From Mesaphorura yosii (lineage: Eukaryota; Arthropoda; Collembola; Poduromorpha; Tullbergiidae), in NCBI GenBank assembly GCA_009869945.1, contig WIXG01000338.1, forward strand, positions 1-64,000: a DNA stretch of 64,000 nucleotides. Reading direction: 5' to 3'. The translations under genes were made by a program, and so were the position numbers. Under the pieces are notes generated by a model. It was not told where the DNA came from and searched no databases. It was given only the letters and a program-made list of their open reading frames with translations. Shown here piece after piece: positions 1 through 13,387 of this stretch. The stretch's first letter is position 1. Every line of letters starts with the position of its first letter.

Positions 1-518
1 TCGGACCCAATAAATAACATTCAAGAGCATCGGACTCTATTCTCATGTCTGCCTCGCATCGCAAGCCAAAGTGAGTTTTCTTTAGAAGGGGCGAGGTGGA
101 AATGGGTCGCATGAGTACTCAATGGAGTAAAGCGTGTTCTTTACAAGCCCGTTTACACCAGTGCGCGTGTGTCCTTGAGCCAGGCGTTATCCATACATAT
201 AAAAAAAGCTCAGCCTAGCCATAGCCAGAGGAAGAAGCTACCAAAACCAAAGTAGTAAGTGCGTGAGGAAAAGCTTTGCTGTGCCATTTTGGAAATTGGA
301 ATTAATAGTTCTAGTTCTAATAGTTGAAAGTAATCCAAAGTGTAAAACTCGTGCATCGTGTTTTCGTGTTTCGTTAAAGTTACGAAGCAATTTCGCAGTT
401 AATTGAACATATACAAATCAGAAATCGGTAACTACATACTGCTTAATTGCTTAAGACTTTTGGTAAGTGCAGTGCGGTGGAATTAAAAATAAAAGTAGGA
501 TTCTTTTGACCTAGAAAA
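1..518. other. Upstream region and 5' UTR of the SRSF1 gene
   Basis: No open frame with coding character is present. The stretch just before 519 is A/T-rich and looks like a 5' untranslated leader. A GT-AAGT donor-like site near 462 could start a leader intron, but no matching acceptor can be fixed from sequence alone. Confidence 0.5.
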
Positions 519-2661
519 ATGTCGTCATCAAGAGATCGTGATCGTGGAGACCGAGATCGTGACCGTGGAGGAGACAGGGATAGGGACGACGACCGTTATG
601 GATCATCGCGGCGAAGCTCCAATGATAGAAGAATCTATGTCGGGAATCTACCCCCTTCGGTTAAGGTTCGGGACTTGGAGGACGTGTTTCATTCGTTTGG
701 AAAACTGGTTTTCATTGACTTGAAGTCAAAGTACTCGGTGAGCAAATTAATTTTTATTTTTAACTGCATGACTGGACGCGTAATTATTAATTCAGTAAGA
801 GTGTGATCATTGATTTCTCACTTTGATAGGCTCCATTTGCATTCATCGAATTCGAAGACTCAAGGTGAGATAATTATCTAGCTGCTATAGGGTAACTAAG
901 TATCCACAGGGCAAAAGATAGACCTAACCAGCATAGAATTTACCTGCGAAGAAAAATGGACTATCGGCCCCAACTGCCGTGAGACAGAAATTGGTATCAA
1001 AAGAAAATCTGGACAGAGATCGTACTTAGCACAATGGTTCAGGAATTGGAATTCACAACTGACTTTTTATTAGCACATGACGTGGAAGTGGATTTTGCTT
1101 TATTTATCGAGTTAACTTCATTTTATTATTTAAAATGTTCCTTATTTATGTTATTCTACGCACTAATTTAAAAATCACTTTATTAATAGATGATTGAGGA
1201 ATGGTGTGGTTGATGGGTTTAGTCTCGAATCAAAATCATGTCCTAGTTTCACCTGTTAAAGTTGGTCATTTGGTTAAGTCTTGGTAACTATGGTTTGGTT
1301 GGTCCTTTGACGCGAAGACAAATGGACAAGCAACACGCTGCGAAAGTTAGGATCCTTTGCTGCACTGGCGGACTGGCGTAGGAACGATTACTCTCACCTA
1401 AGACATCCCGAGTGGCCCAAGTGTTGGCTTCCGAAGTTCAGAAAGTGTTCCACCTGTGTCGTGATTAATGTGTCTTGCGCAGTTGCGCGCATGTCCAATG
1501 TCCATTGATTGAGCACACGGAGTTCTAAAATTGGTTAAGAAACAAAATCTGGGTTTGGAAGGAAGGTATCTCCAATAATTTTTACACGAAAAATCCAAAA
1601 CATGAAACATGTAAGTACTCTCTTAACGATAACGTCCAGTTTGCAATTTTATTTTGATGAGATGTAAAATCAGTAGAGAAGTTCATTTGTAACTAGTTAC
1701 TGACACAAATTGACATGTTATTTACACTTGCCATCCGCCTTACAGGGATGCTCGTGATGCGGTTCGTAAACGAAATGGCTATGATTTGGATGGTCATCCG
1801 CTGACGGTTGAAATTCCTCGTGGTTCCGAGCGTCCAAGAGGAAGTGGATTTCGTCCGCGTGGTGGTGGCTTCCGTGGTGGATTTGATCGTGATCGTCGAG
1901 GTGGTTGGGGTGATCGTCGCTTCGACCGATATGATGATCGTCGTGGCTCTGACCGTGGTGGACTTCATCCAAAGTTTCAAACTGGATATCATGTCATTGT
2001 TACTGGTAAAGAACCTCATCTCATTTTCTCATTACTCTTAAGTTAATTGGTCCAGTCAACCGAATTGACAAACTCCTTCTCGCCAATGAATGCAACGTTA
2101 TTTTCACACAATTTTACAGGATTGCCTACGTCAACTAGTTGGCAAGATCTGAAAGACTTGATGCGAGAAGCTGGAGAAGTTGGATACACTGACATCAGAC
2201 GATCAACTGGAACTGCAATTGTTCAGTTCTATCGACATGATGACATGAAGTACGCGATAAAGAAGTTTGACGACTACAAATTCTCGTCGGAGAAGGTAAA
2301 ATACTAACGATCATATATTTCGACCTTTCGACGTACCGAGTAGGAATGGAACGGAAAATTATTTATGAATTCTCAGGGTGAAACTTCCATCATTCACGTG
2401 AAAGAAGAAACAAGCGGCCGACGTGACAGTCGAAGTCGTAGCCGGGATCGACGCAGGAGCTCTTCGAGAAGTGGAAGCCGAAGCCCAGGTCAGGGAGGAG
2501 CAAGACGTTCCAGGCGAAGCCCAACACCAAAAAAGTCGCGAGCTGAATCTGGTTCACGTTCCAGATCAAGATCATCGTCTGGGTCTCGTGGAGGTGCACG
2601 TGCCGTGGACGGAGGCGATTCACCGGGGGCAAGAAATCGGCACTCATCAGAAGAGAAATGA
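519..2661 (+). CDS. SRSF1: Serine/arginine-rich splicing factor 1 (SF2/ASF)
   Basis: Exons 519-737, 830-864, 1746-2005, 2120-2295 and 2377-2661 join in phase to 324 residues. An N-terminal run of Arg/Asp repeats precedes RRM1, with RNP2 IYVGNL and RNP1 [10 protein letters not shown] split across exons 1 and 2. A Gly/Arg-rich linker follows (about residues 105-165), then the pseudo-RRM2 with the family signature SWQDLKD, which in SF2/ASF contacts RNA, and a C-terminal RS domain of SRSRD and RRSS repeats. The family selects splice sites and enhancers in the nucleus and is phosphorylated on the RS domain. The start is the ATG at 519 in context AAAATGTCG. The unusual part is the RD-rich N terminus, longer than in vertebrate SRSF1. 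The 881-base second intron is large for this locus. Assignment is secure. Confidence 0.95.
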
Positions 2662-5600
2662 GTTGGCAGTCACCACGCACTGCGTTTCGAGGAATTCACA
2701 TAGTTTCATAGTTCTATTTACTAGCTCATGCTCGATCTTGTACAATCTATATTAGGTCAAAGGCTGATTTTCAGGCTAAGAGTTTCTAACTTCTCAGCTA
2801 ATTTATAACCACAATTCCTCTTAAGAAAATCACGGTTTATCAAGTTCAAGTTTGTAAGACCGGCAGTTCAAGTTCAAGGTTAGGTCGTGTCGATATCTGT
2901 ATTCTGTGCTTGTCGTGCAGAATAAATTGGCGAATTTGAATTTCCTCGTGCATAGTAGGTTTAATTTTTCTTTCATATGTATACGTACTAGTTAAGCACT
3001 TCTTTCCTGTTTATAGTAATAAAATCCCGACGTGAAGCTGACCGTAGTGTCGTATTTACAAATTTTCGTTCTACCAATCTGGACACATGCGCCATACTCT
3101 CATACGCTCATATGTCAGATTGTTTATGTGCTGTGGGAGGCTGGACCGGACTGAGGAATGATGACGATTCACTCTGCTGAATAGCTAAACTAAAATAAAG
3201 CCACATTGAACCAGGACAGGTGACAAGCGCGGGTACAAGCAGGAACACGGGCTTTAATAAATAAAGGTACGACTTGGGTGCTCTCGCACTGCCATAGGAA
3301 GCTGTCAACATCTCACCACCACTGAATTCGCTCTATCAACCACTGTCCATAGTGTCGTGTCGCATGTGCAAATCGCAGGACAAGTAAACTTGTTTACTTT
3401 ATCGGATATTACTTTTCCATGTTTGCAGACTTGAAGGATTTCTGGCCCTCACACTAGCATTATTAGCATTACATTGGAAGCTGACCAAGACAAGGAATTC
3501 ATGGATATGAGACAAAAATAACCTGTAAACAATATCATTCAGTAAACACGGTCGTGGTTCAATGTTTCACGTAGTGGGTCGAATTCTTCGTGGAGATCCA
3601 ATAATTCATGCATAAAATACGTTTCTAACGTCGTAGATTGCTAGCCTCCTCATCGCGAAATAATGACATTGACTATTGACTTGTTTCTTGTTTTCCAAAC
3701 TTGTTGCGATCAATGAGATCAAAGTCTAGTTCATGTTTCGGTCGGTCGTCTCATTCATTCATAGCTTGGCTAATGGCTGTTACTCAGCTGTCTGTAATCT
3801 GTGGTATAATGTCGATCTTGAGGTTGTTTGTGTGCTTCTTGCTGGAAGCGGAAAGCTGAACATGAATGACGAAGAGTGATGACGAATTCACGACGCGACA
3901 CGGCGGGTACCAGAATCGCCCCCCTCTAATAGACACATTGTCACTATCTTACGTCCGTCTGTCCGTCCGATAAGCAAATGAGCTGACTCTGAAATGCAAA
4001 TCAAGGCGCGTACACTATACGCTTGTGCCCGCGTACCAGCCGCCTAGCGACTGGCCAAGGGGCTAGTCTCATTGTAAACAATTAAGTGTGAAAAAGTTAA
4101 AGATCAGAGTTGTACAAACAAAATGACCTCAACCCAGCCTCAATTCAATCGCTTATGCGCTTCGATCACGTTCTGAACACGGGATCAGATGGTAATTCGC
4201 AATTCGCGCAACCGTTCACTCAGCGTTTGCGGCGAGACGCGAGATAAAAGCCCGCATTGTCTCAGATCCGAAATCGACAAAAAAATTATTTTACAGACCA
4301 GATGCTAACCTGCAAGTTCATGCCAGGCAGGACAAAGTCCCACGTTGTCACTGAGTTCTAATTTCAATTACCACAAGTCAGCAGAAGACTGGGGCTGAGA
4401 GGGCTTATGTTCAGAGGTCACAAGCATTGGCTGGCGACCGGCTAGGATCCTGAGACCAGACGAAAATGATAGTGACTATAGACTATAATCTGAATCACTG
4501 GATTGAGGTTGATCTTGTTCTTTCATGGGTGACCTAATCTGTGATGTGCGTAAAACTGTCTACGATTAAGCAAGCGTCGACTCGTACCCGAACCACCGCG
4601 CTGACAGAAAAGAAACTGAAAGTAGGTTAATTTGTAGCAGTAAAGTCTAATGAGTACGCAGCAGGCCTGAATGAGATTTAGACCTGGTTAGATTCAAGCA
4701 TGATACGTTTTGTTTAAAACTCTTCACAAATTTGACATGATGTTTCCGCCAATTCAAACCTTGTTTGGTGATGTGTTTGCTGGCTGAAACGCATAAAAAG
4801 GAAACGGCGACTTGATTTCAGATTTCATTGCCGTAGTTTCAAGGGAAGTGCGTAAACACGTAACGACGCAATGGAAACGAGAATCTGACAATAAACAGCA
4901 CAGATTAAATACCAGCGTCTTGACGTAATTAGCGGAAGAGTTCTTGACGCGTCTTGCGTCTTGCGTTAATTGTAAACATGTTTTCGAAAAGGACTTCGTC
5001 GATGAGACACGGGGATGCCGATGTCATTGACATGACATGACGCTTTCCTCGAAAGCCGAAGACGTGCCCATATCACACACGAGGAAATTCATACTTACAT
5101 TAAATTAAATTACATTCGATGTTTGGCTCGTGCATGCGCCCGTGCCGTACTGACAGGTTGATCAGCAATGCAAGTGTGCGATAAGGCCGAGAACCGCCAT
5201 GGTACATAATAAGCAAATACAAACGCAGAGTAGACATAAACAGAATCGGATGCTTTCATTCTTTTTGTATGTACCGGCACGTGTACGTGCTATTTAGCGA
5301 ACATCTATTTTTAACTTTTGCAATAATTGCGGATTGCGTTTGACTGTGCGTGCAACGTGTGTCTTGTCTTTATGTGAATCAGGTCGGCGACGACGACTCG
5401 TCCAGTCCAACTCCAGCACTAGCAACCATCAGCAACGAGTGGCGAGTACCACAGTTCACGGCCCCACGATGACACAGTAGGGCTCAACGAAGATGTAAAC
5501 AACCTTATCAGCAATTAGCGCCAGAAATTTCTGGTTTCTAATTCTCGCGTCTCGCCACTCTAGGACAGCTACAGCAAAGGAGGCGAAAGGATAAGAAGAA

Positions 5601-6533
5601 GTCATGCACTGGAAATGTGTTCAAGACGACGATGATGACGAAGTTGGACGTGATTCGCGTGGCAGTTGGAACTTCGAACGCGGATGTCCTCTAAACGCCC
5701 TTACCAGTTCGTAGCAAAAAGGCAAATTACGAGCAATTTTCTTGGCATTCCGGGTTACTGCACACCGTTGAACCTGTTATGATCCGGCCTCGTGCAGATA
5801 ATTGCATGTTTTCGCGTAAACGCAGTAAACTGAGTGAACTCGATCTTTCACGTGGACTCGTCAGCCTTTTGTCATTCCATATTTAACTCAAAAATTTCTA
5901 ACTTCATGCTGTGGTGGCTTAAATTCGCTTTGGCTCGTGGCAGGCTCCAAAGAATGTCAAATAACAGGTTGCAATTGTAAATCTGGAGAATTGATCCCTG
6001 CCGTTGCTGTAAATAGCAATTGCGAAATAATTTGCATGCACGATGCACATGTCACAAGCCCCAGCCAAGAGCCACAGTCAAATCGAGCCATGCCAGCAGG
6101 TCATATTGTTGATGGTCTTGTTTACGGATCATCAGTAATTGCAGTAATTGCGACTCTGCGTGAAGTGTGATGGGACGGGGACGGGACGTGACCTGGAAAA
6201 GTATCGCTAAGGTTAAACTGAGAGCAGCGATCCAATTACACGTGTTGATATTTGTTTACGTGAACGAAGAATTCATTCAATTTGACTACAATCAGATTCT
6301 CAGTCGTAGTATGCGTATGGTCACAAATCGAAATCAGCACCGTGTTTCGTACAGGTTTAAATGAGTCAGATTGATGCAACAAAAGTCGTATTTCGAGTTT
6401 CATGAATTTGGTTTAGTGCTAATGGTCATCACAAAAGAAATACGAGTACGTACATGCATTCTATTCAGTCTCAAGATCACTCACTAATTCGACAATTAAG
6501 TTTTCAAGTCACTACTGAAATGGCAAAGGAAGT
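2662..6533. other. Long non-coding interval between SRSF1 and the GH81 gene
   Basis: Apart from the probable SRSF1 3' UTR at its left end, this 3.9-kb stretch holds only short frames without recognisable motifs, ATG context or splice structure. I see no repeat family, tRNA or transposon protein. It may contain regulatory DNA or 3' UTR of the convergent gene ending at 6534. Confidence 0.5.
2921..2926 (+). terminator. Probable polyadenylation signal of SRSF1
   Basis: An AATAAA hexamer lies about 260 bases after the SRSF1 stop codon and is the first one downstream on that strand. Confidence 0.5.
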
Positions 6534-9500
6534 TTACTCAATTGTCCACACGGCATTCGCATCAATGGCTGTGTTGTTGTCGATGAGCGTGCCATCAGGC
6601 TGCTGGGCGACAGCGAGACCATTCGCCGCATGAATAAGGATGTAGCCTCCTTGATACGGAACGAATTGGAAGTGTTCCCAGCCTTGTGGCTCAGCTCGGA
6701 GGGCCTGAAGCGGTTGAGTTCCACTGATGTCGGCTGTGACGTAGTTGTTGGTGGTGGTTGCCTTGAAAGTGTACAGCGGGGAAGTGTCCGGCGAGCCTTC
6801 AACTCTCTCAAATGCGAAGCGAGTTGCGCCACCTGCACCTGCGTTGGCGTACAATGTCGGGTTGGCATCGGTGATGGCTACGTACTGGTTCGTTTGCTGG
6901 TTCTTGAGGACGCCGGTGGCAGGGAGCGGTGGAGGTGGTGTCGAATCGGAGGGTACCAGGCGATACTTCCCGGCAACTCCGTTATTGACTAGTGAGCCGT
7001 CGGCGGCTGCGGTGCTAACCTTCTGCTTGTTGACCATTGCCGTGAGCTCGTATGCGCCATCGGCTACAGCTTCCCATCTGAACGTCTCGAATGACTGAGG
7101 AGAGTCTCTGGCCGCACTCAGTGGACCAGTTCCGTCGGCGCTTGCTGTCACGTACTTCATGTTACCGAGAGCGAGAATTGTGGAACCGCCTGGTGTGAAT
7201 TCAAGCTCGAATTTAGTGGCAAGAACGTCGGCACCGGCTGAGGCGGCCAACTGTGCGCCTGCTCCGGCCAAAGTGACAAACTTTCCAGATGCGACGTCTT
7301 GAATGGTGAAGAGCCCTTCTGGAGTTTGAGCGCCAGCCTGGCAAATATCGGCGGCTGATTGTTGGGTTGATATGAAGTAAAGCTGGTTGGACGCAGAGTT
7401 TCCAGATCCCCAGTCGAAGAGGTCCTTCGAGTAAAGGAAGGCTTGTTGTGGGTTCACTGTGGCGTACGCGGCGAGGATGACTGCAAGCGAAAGGAGGAGA
7501 ATTAGAATCTGTACGTTAGTAGCTTTAGCATTGAAAGATCGAGATATCAAGTGATTACCAGATTTGAATGCGTCGCCAATTGCCGGATCGTCGAGCTCGG
7601 GCTTGCAGTACAGCAGGACTTGTTCCATCCACGCCTGATCGTAGTTGTATTGTCCAATTGGTGTGAGTGGCAGGATTTGGATGGCTGCGATTTGTGTGGT
7701 GTCTGCTCCCCAGAACAACCAGGCTCCGGCTTGGGTGTCCATGACGTTACCGACAGTCACGAGTTCTCTGAAGGGTTGTTCGGGATAAGGCGTGTCTGGG
7801 TCGTTAACAGTTGGATACAAGTGCCAGTACGATTGGGCTCCGGCGATTTCCATTGCCACGAGGAGTCTGGACCAGTCGATGAGAGCTTGGTTGTTGATGA
7901 CGGTGGCGAAAAGCAAGAGTCCGTAGTAGCCATTGATGGCCTCGCCACTGGATTCTTGATCACGGGGACCAGCGCCGTTTGCAATGCCCGAAGCCCAGGA
8001 GTGACCGGCAAAGAAATCAAAGTGACGGGTGACGGCGTAGTGAGGATCGTTCGGTGACGGGTTTCCGGTGTTACGGGCACATCTATCACAAAGACGGATA
8101 TATATTAGGAAGCATGTTCATCTCAAGACTTAAACGTGGACAGTTCTTTGTTTCATTGTTTCTTACTGCATGAAAAAGTCGAGATGCTCATTCAACCAGG
8201 TTGGATCGTACTTTCCAATGACGGCAGCACCGTGAAGAATGTAACCGTAATGGAAATGATGATCGTTGTAGTAAGCCTAAACAAATGAGTACAATAGGCA
8301 TTAGTTACTACTTGTCCCAAAGGCGAAGAAGGTAATTTTCTCGCTTACGTTTCCAAAGTCCACCCACGTATTGTTCCATCCTTCGGAGTTCACGAATCCA
8401 CCCCAGCCAGTCTCGAAAGCTGCGCCTGGCTTGTGAGTCGGGTCAAACCAGTAGCCCACGCTCTCCTTGAGGATGTCCACAACTGTTGGGATCAGATCTT
8501 GGCGTCCGACGTGCTCTGCAATCGTAGCGAGTTGGGCAGCACGAGCAAAGGCACCTCCCCAGAAGTAAAAGTCCCCTGGGATCATGACTTCAAGTCTTCG
8601 CACTTCAATCTCGAGCGTACGAACGAGTTCGGGGACGCAGGATGGGTGAGGGTCGTTGGCGGGAAACCAGGAAATGGTGGGCAGATCGTGGCGCTGAACC
8701 CATCGGTTCCCGAGAACTCCCTTCATGTAGCCCTTTAGGGTCAAGTACTGGATGTTGACGTAGTTTGGGTTCTGGAGTTGTTTTCTGACACGGCAAACCA
8801 AAGCAGCTGTTAGTTACTTGCGGTCTTTTGAGCGAGAAACACAAAATTAAAGTGGCGTTTCTTACCTGTGGTGTGGCCAGCTCAAAATCAGTAGGCTGGC
8901 TGCGTTTCCTTGCACGTCCCACTCCCACGTTTGCTCCGCAACGTTTCCGGTAATGGTGTAACTCATTGTCAGCTTGGTCGGGATGGCTTCGACGTGCGTG
9001 TCCAAGATGGCTTCCTGGCTTGCTTCGGTCAGTTTGGCGAATCGGATGGTACCAGTGAACGGTTGTGCTGCAACCAGTGTGTCGTCGACCTGGTTGAGTG
9101 TCAGGGTACCGCCTACAATGTAGATTACGTAGGTTCCTCCGGGGGTGGTGACCTTGGCCTTCGTTCCCGGGTTGATGTACTGGAAGCTGGTGATCTCTCC
9201 CTTGAGCGAAGTGAAGACTGGAGCAGCGTTGGAGTAAGTCAACGTGAAGTAAGGCGAACCAGGCACCAAGCAGGAGTTCATGATGGCCAAGTTGACGCCG
9301 CTGAAGTACATGAGGCACACGGTTTGTGTGTCCCAGCTGGTGGCTTTGCGGTTGTTGATGTTGTCGGGCAGTCCTGTGAAGCTGGCCCTCCAGTCGAGAC
9401 TCATACGTTGGTGGATGGATGTCCCGTCGAATTCACGATTCTCTGAGATACCGAACGAGAGACCAGTATTTTGAGTTTGTGCTTGGAACGGGAACGGACC

Positions 9501-9807
9501 GGCAACGGGCGCATCCTGATTGCCGACAGTGAATCCGGACCACCCTAGAAAGCAAAGGAGCAAAGGAGTCACGTCAAATAGCTCAATCCGGTATTAATTT
9601 CTCACATCAATTCTTACATGCGTCAGTTGGGTACGGTGGGCTGAAGTCTTGGAAGAAGGGTCCTGGTGGCGCGTCGACGGCGACGGTGCCGGCTGGCAAA
9701 TTCGGCGGGTTGACGGCGATCGGGTCGGGTCTGGGACCACACGTAGTGCACTGTTGTGCAGTGGCGACACCACAAAACAGCGCCAGGCAAATAAGGCGAA
9801 GATACAT
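6534..9807 (-). CDS. Secreted GH81 endo-1,3-beta-glucanase with C-terminal fascin/trefoil-like module
   Basis: Six exons (9807-9618, 9544-8866, 8784-8349, 8276-8167, 8082-7559, 7480-6534) join in phase to 961 residues. Residues 1-18 are a signal peptide ending in ATAQ. The GH81 module begins at PYPTDAWWSGF, rebuilt across the first intron. It carries the family landmarks [10 protein letters not shown] (about residues 439-448) and [15 protein letters not shown] (about 512-526), where the catalytic acidic residues of GH81 lie, and ends near residue 690 with the family's [13 protein letters not shown] strand. Two related segments follow (about 704-815 and 828-961), separated by a PPPPLP linker. 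Their GKFVTL and NQYVAI strands look like fascin or ricin-type beta-trefoils. The enzyme should hydrolyse internal beta-1,3-glucan of fungal or plant walls outside the cell. GH81 is rare in animals, so horizontal origin with later intron gain is likely, but I infer this. Confidence 0.92.
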
Positions 9808-9894
9808 TCTGGAAATAAACAGACTTCGAAGCTACAACAGAAGAAGAAATGCTGGGGCTTGAAACTGAATTTCGAGTTGGGGAACGGGCCTAAG

Positions 9895-9901
9895 TTTTAT
9901 A
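9895..9901 (-). promoter_or_regulatory. TATA box of the GH81 glucanase gene
   Basis: On the minus strand TATAAAA lies about 90 bases upstream of the GH81 start codon. That spacing fits transcription starting near 9865-9870 with a 60-base leader, typical of strongly and tissue-specifically expressed secreted enzymes. Confidence 0.5.
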
Positions 9902-10939
9902 CTAAACCTCAGATTCCCAAGTATCCATGTGCTGAACTCGAAAACCGCATTTTGAAGTGGTTCGTGTGTAACGTCTGATACGCCTGGCCATGCGAGGGGC
10001 CATGATATGTCAACAGGGCGTGATTGATGGGTGTTTCGGATGAAACTGGAATTAGTGCATGGTTGCCCACTTGAGGAGGATTCAGAAGAGGCCAGGTCAG
10101 GCCAGGGGCTACGATTTGCTGTTCTGAGAGCACCACAAATTCGTGGCTCGTTATTTGCATAGTTCCACTCCGCAGCTTCGTGGCCCGGGTGAAATCATCA
10201 ACTTTGACTATCTAAATTCTAATTCTATCAAGTACCGCCACGACTTCGAGTGACAAGTTTCATCAATTTACTCAAGTGTTCTGCAGTGATTAAAAATAGC
10301 TGTTTTAATAGAGCATTTGGGCAGTCGAGTATCACATGCAAAGTCTGGGATCAGATGTATACCAGGATTTGGTATAAGCCGTCGCGTTCGCCCGCATCAA
10401 TGTTTGAAGAGGAGGCTCAACAAGATCGTTCTGCAGCTGCATGAGCATGAAATCATCAAAATAAAATATAGATTTTTTGTGGATTTAGCTGTGGTCTTGA
10501 TTAAACTACAAAACAAACACCGTCAAGCAACCGATCGTGTGGACTATGGACTGTTCGGGTTTGAAACGTCACCGCTGCCATGTATTGATCACGATGGACC
10601 CACACTTCGAAAGATGAACCAAAGGCTAGCAGATTGAAGTACTCATAAAATGACATAATGTAAATACTGTTACATGTTCCCGATGGGAAGCCAGTTTACT
10701 AGTTTAGTTTAGTAGTATTTTAACGTATGCATTGTTTCGCTTGTCAAGTGGATTGAACTGATTTTTCACCCAGAATATGCAGGATGTCAGCGGGGGGAAA
10801 TGATGGATCGTTGAAAACGGACGTCATAAAATCACATTCAAGAATTCCCTTCGAAAATTCATAAATGTTTTTATTTTATTAATTAACCGTTTAGCCATTC
10901 AAACTCGGTAACTCATTTTCGCCATGTTTTTCTTTGCCT
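9902..10939. other. Non-coding interval between GH81 promoter and DYNC2LI1 3' end
   Basis: I see no coding exon here. The left end is upstream sequence of the GH81 gene and the right end is probably 3' UTR of the dynein gene. Both genes read leftward. Confidence 0.4.
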
Positions 10940-11137
10940 CTATATCCTTGTAATTGACAAAGACGTATTGTTCTGCAGCGTCTTCTTTTCTTTGGGACGG
11001 AGTTGGTTTCCAGCTCCATCGTCCTTCTCGTCAATTCTCCCCGATAGCACAGCTAATTCTTGCTCGTAGAGCTCATCAATGTCGTGCTCCTTGGACTTTG
11101 GACCCTTCAGCAATACTTGGATGTTAACGCCTTCAGT

Positions 11138-13387
11138 TTACAAATCTGTCCCCAATTTGTATAATTTATTTTCAACCAGCTCCTTCAGTTTTCTGCGTGA
11201 CACGCCACCTGTCTTAAGAGTTTGGTCGACTTCGGAGTATGAATCTGACCCAAATAAAATCTGTCCTTCTTCCTTAACGGTTTCACTACAAGAAATAAAC
11301 CAAGTGATTAAAACTTCAAATATGACCCTTCACACTCTCATAAATGTCCGCCGCTTCGTCTTGAACTTGATTTTTGGTCAATATAAATCATAAGTCTGAC
11401 CTTGAGTTTCATTTCTCAAGAAATAAAAACAGAAACACAGCATACAGATCAAGTTCAGGGAAATCTTCGAATCTTGGCACCGTTTCCTTCCGCTCAGACA
11501 TAAACATTGAACGACGATCATCATAAACCAAGAACCGACCTTAATTCTTGCCCAAACGCAAGCAAGATCTGAGCAAGGACCAGCCTCTGTTTTATGTTGT
11601 TCTTCGAGACAAAGATGAGTGATGAACCATGATAGAGTGCCAACAACCGGAGAGCGTACGTGATCCGTGTCTTCTTATAATCGTCAAATTCCTAAAAACA
11701 AAACCCAAATGGGACAAGCTTCAAGGTCATTGCATAAAATGGAATGGAATGTCCTGAAAAGCTGAAAATGAACTTTTAGACTGTTATCGGCACGGCACGC
11801 GTGCGAACTGTTTATTTGCTTTGGCATGTCGCAATTCTGCGGGCGACTGTTGACTGGAAGAATTTAAAGATAAAGATAGAAGGCGTGTTCATAGATTATC
11901 GAGATTGACAGATTGATGATCTGGTTAATTTCAGCGCACTAATTCACCGTGCTGGGAAACTGCGCATTTGACTCATATAATGTAGTTGTTATTCACGCTA
12001 TGCCATAATGCCATGTGCCATACTCTGCCATTTGTCACCTCAAACAAGTCGTACTTCGTGGCGACAATTGTCAATGGAATCTGAAGCTGTTGAATGTTGG
12101 CTTTGTGCTCGTCGTCTTTATCCTACGCAATAAACCAGCAGTGACAACATGGAAATCACAGCACAACTCGCACAAAATGAAATGAAGTCACAAGTCACAA
12201 GACTTACATTTCCATCAATTCTTCCACCCACAGCTTGCGAAATTCTAGTCAGGCGAGCTAGCATGATCTCATCGGCTTTCTCACACACATCGGGTTCCAT
12301 TTCATTCAGTTTGTTCATGATTACAGTTGAGAGTGCTTCAGCACAGCCATGAACCGTTGACCAAATCAATTCTGGTCGCGTCAAGTCCAGAACCACGAAG
12401 ACTGATGTTCTTGGAAGGTTGGGGCAAGCATCAAATGGAACCTCAGGCCTGAATTAGGTTTGAAATCGCCACCGATTTCCCAAATCTGACAAATTTGCGA
12501 TCCCTGTTCCAAATGGGGATTATGATCTGATGAATTCGTGTCCATGAATACTCTTTTCTAGCATGATTTACCCGATTATTTAACCTCGCTTTCACGAACG
12601 AGAAGTCAATTCCAAGTGTCGGGGCACGTTCAGTTACTTGTGGATTTCTTCTCACGCAATTGATGACTTTAGTTTTTCCCTGCGAGTCAGAAACACAATT
12701 AAGCCACCAATTTAGTGCATATTGCTAGATTTGGATTAACTCGTATGACTCACGCTGTTTTGAGTTCCAAGTACGATAAGTGTCGATCTTGGGTCATTCA
12801 CCTCATGGAAACGTTTTTCTTGCTTATTGTCTTCCAATAAGCACTCGAAGAAGTCTCTATTTGAGAGTAGCTGATCATGTGCTGCTGTTAGCAAAGGTTT
12901 AGCTTTACAAAGCATTGTTTGAGCAGATAAATCATTTGAAATCAGCTTATCGCTTGATGAATTGCATTTATCGGCTGTGTGAGATTCGCTCGGGTCACTT
13001 TTTTGTGGACGCTGTGCATCAGTCGTTTTTTTTCATGTCGCCTGCTCCCACTTCATTCTCACGTGCCTCGTCTTGCTCACAATCACCTGCTTTTCGAGCA
13101 GGAGCGAGTGGAGATAAACCGGCCATTTGAGTTTGAGATGCAGTTCCCTGAACTGAGGTTGAGGTTGAAGTGGGCGCCGCATTCTTTCTGGATTTATTGG
13201 CGTAGACCTCAGTGGTTGACGTACCAGCACTTTTGCTTGACATTGACCTAGGCACATGATTATCCTCTTTAACAGATTCCACCTGATTAAAAATGAGCTT
13301 CTGCTTCTGTAGAGTTTTAGATGACACGGTGTTGGTGCCAGCTTTGCCCTTATCAGTAAGCACTTGTCTTTGTGCCTTTGTACTCAT
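11138..13387 (-). CDS. DYNC2LI1: Cytoplasmic dynein 2 light intermediate chain 1, with reading-frame lesions
   Basis: Exons are 13387-13063 (donor tentative), 12884-12754, 12679-12572, 12503-12208, 12122-12039, 11691-11540 and 11285-11138. The product carries a P-loop GTQNSGKT rebuilt across intron 2, the family block IWEIGG, then VVLDLTRPELIW and IPLTIVATKYDLFE. These match the Ras-like fold of D2LIC, a subunit of the dynein-2 motor for retrograde intraflagellar transport. The exon 12503-12208 is 296 bases long, one short of the phase needed, and the frame changes just after IWEIGG (around 12450). An in-frame TAA at 11140-11138 is followed by 65 more open codons with family-like sequence (KEHDIDELYEQEL) to TAG at 10942-10940. 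The long Ser/Thr-rich first exon is unlike vertebrate homologues and could belong to a longer N terminus. The gene is either damaged or mis-sequenced. Family call is good, integrity uncertain. Confidence 0.75.

Noticed and set aside
5937..6364. Two short open frames in the 2.7-6.5 kb gap
   Set aside because: No start codon of ATG type for the first, no motif, no splice structure.
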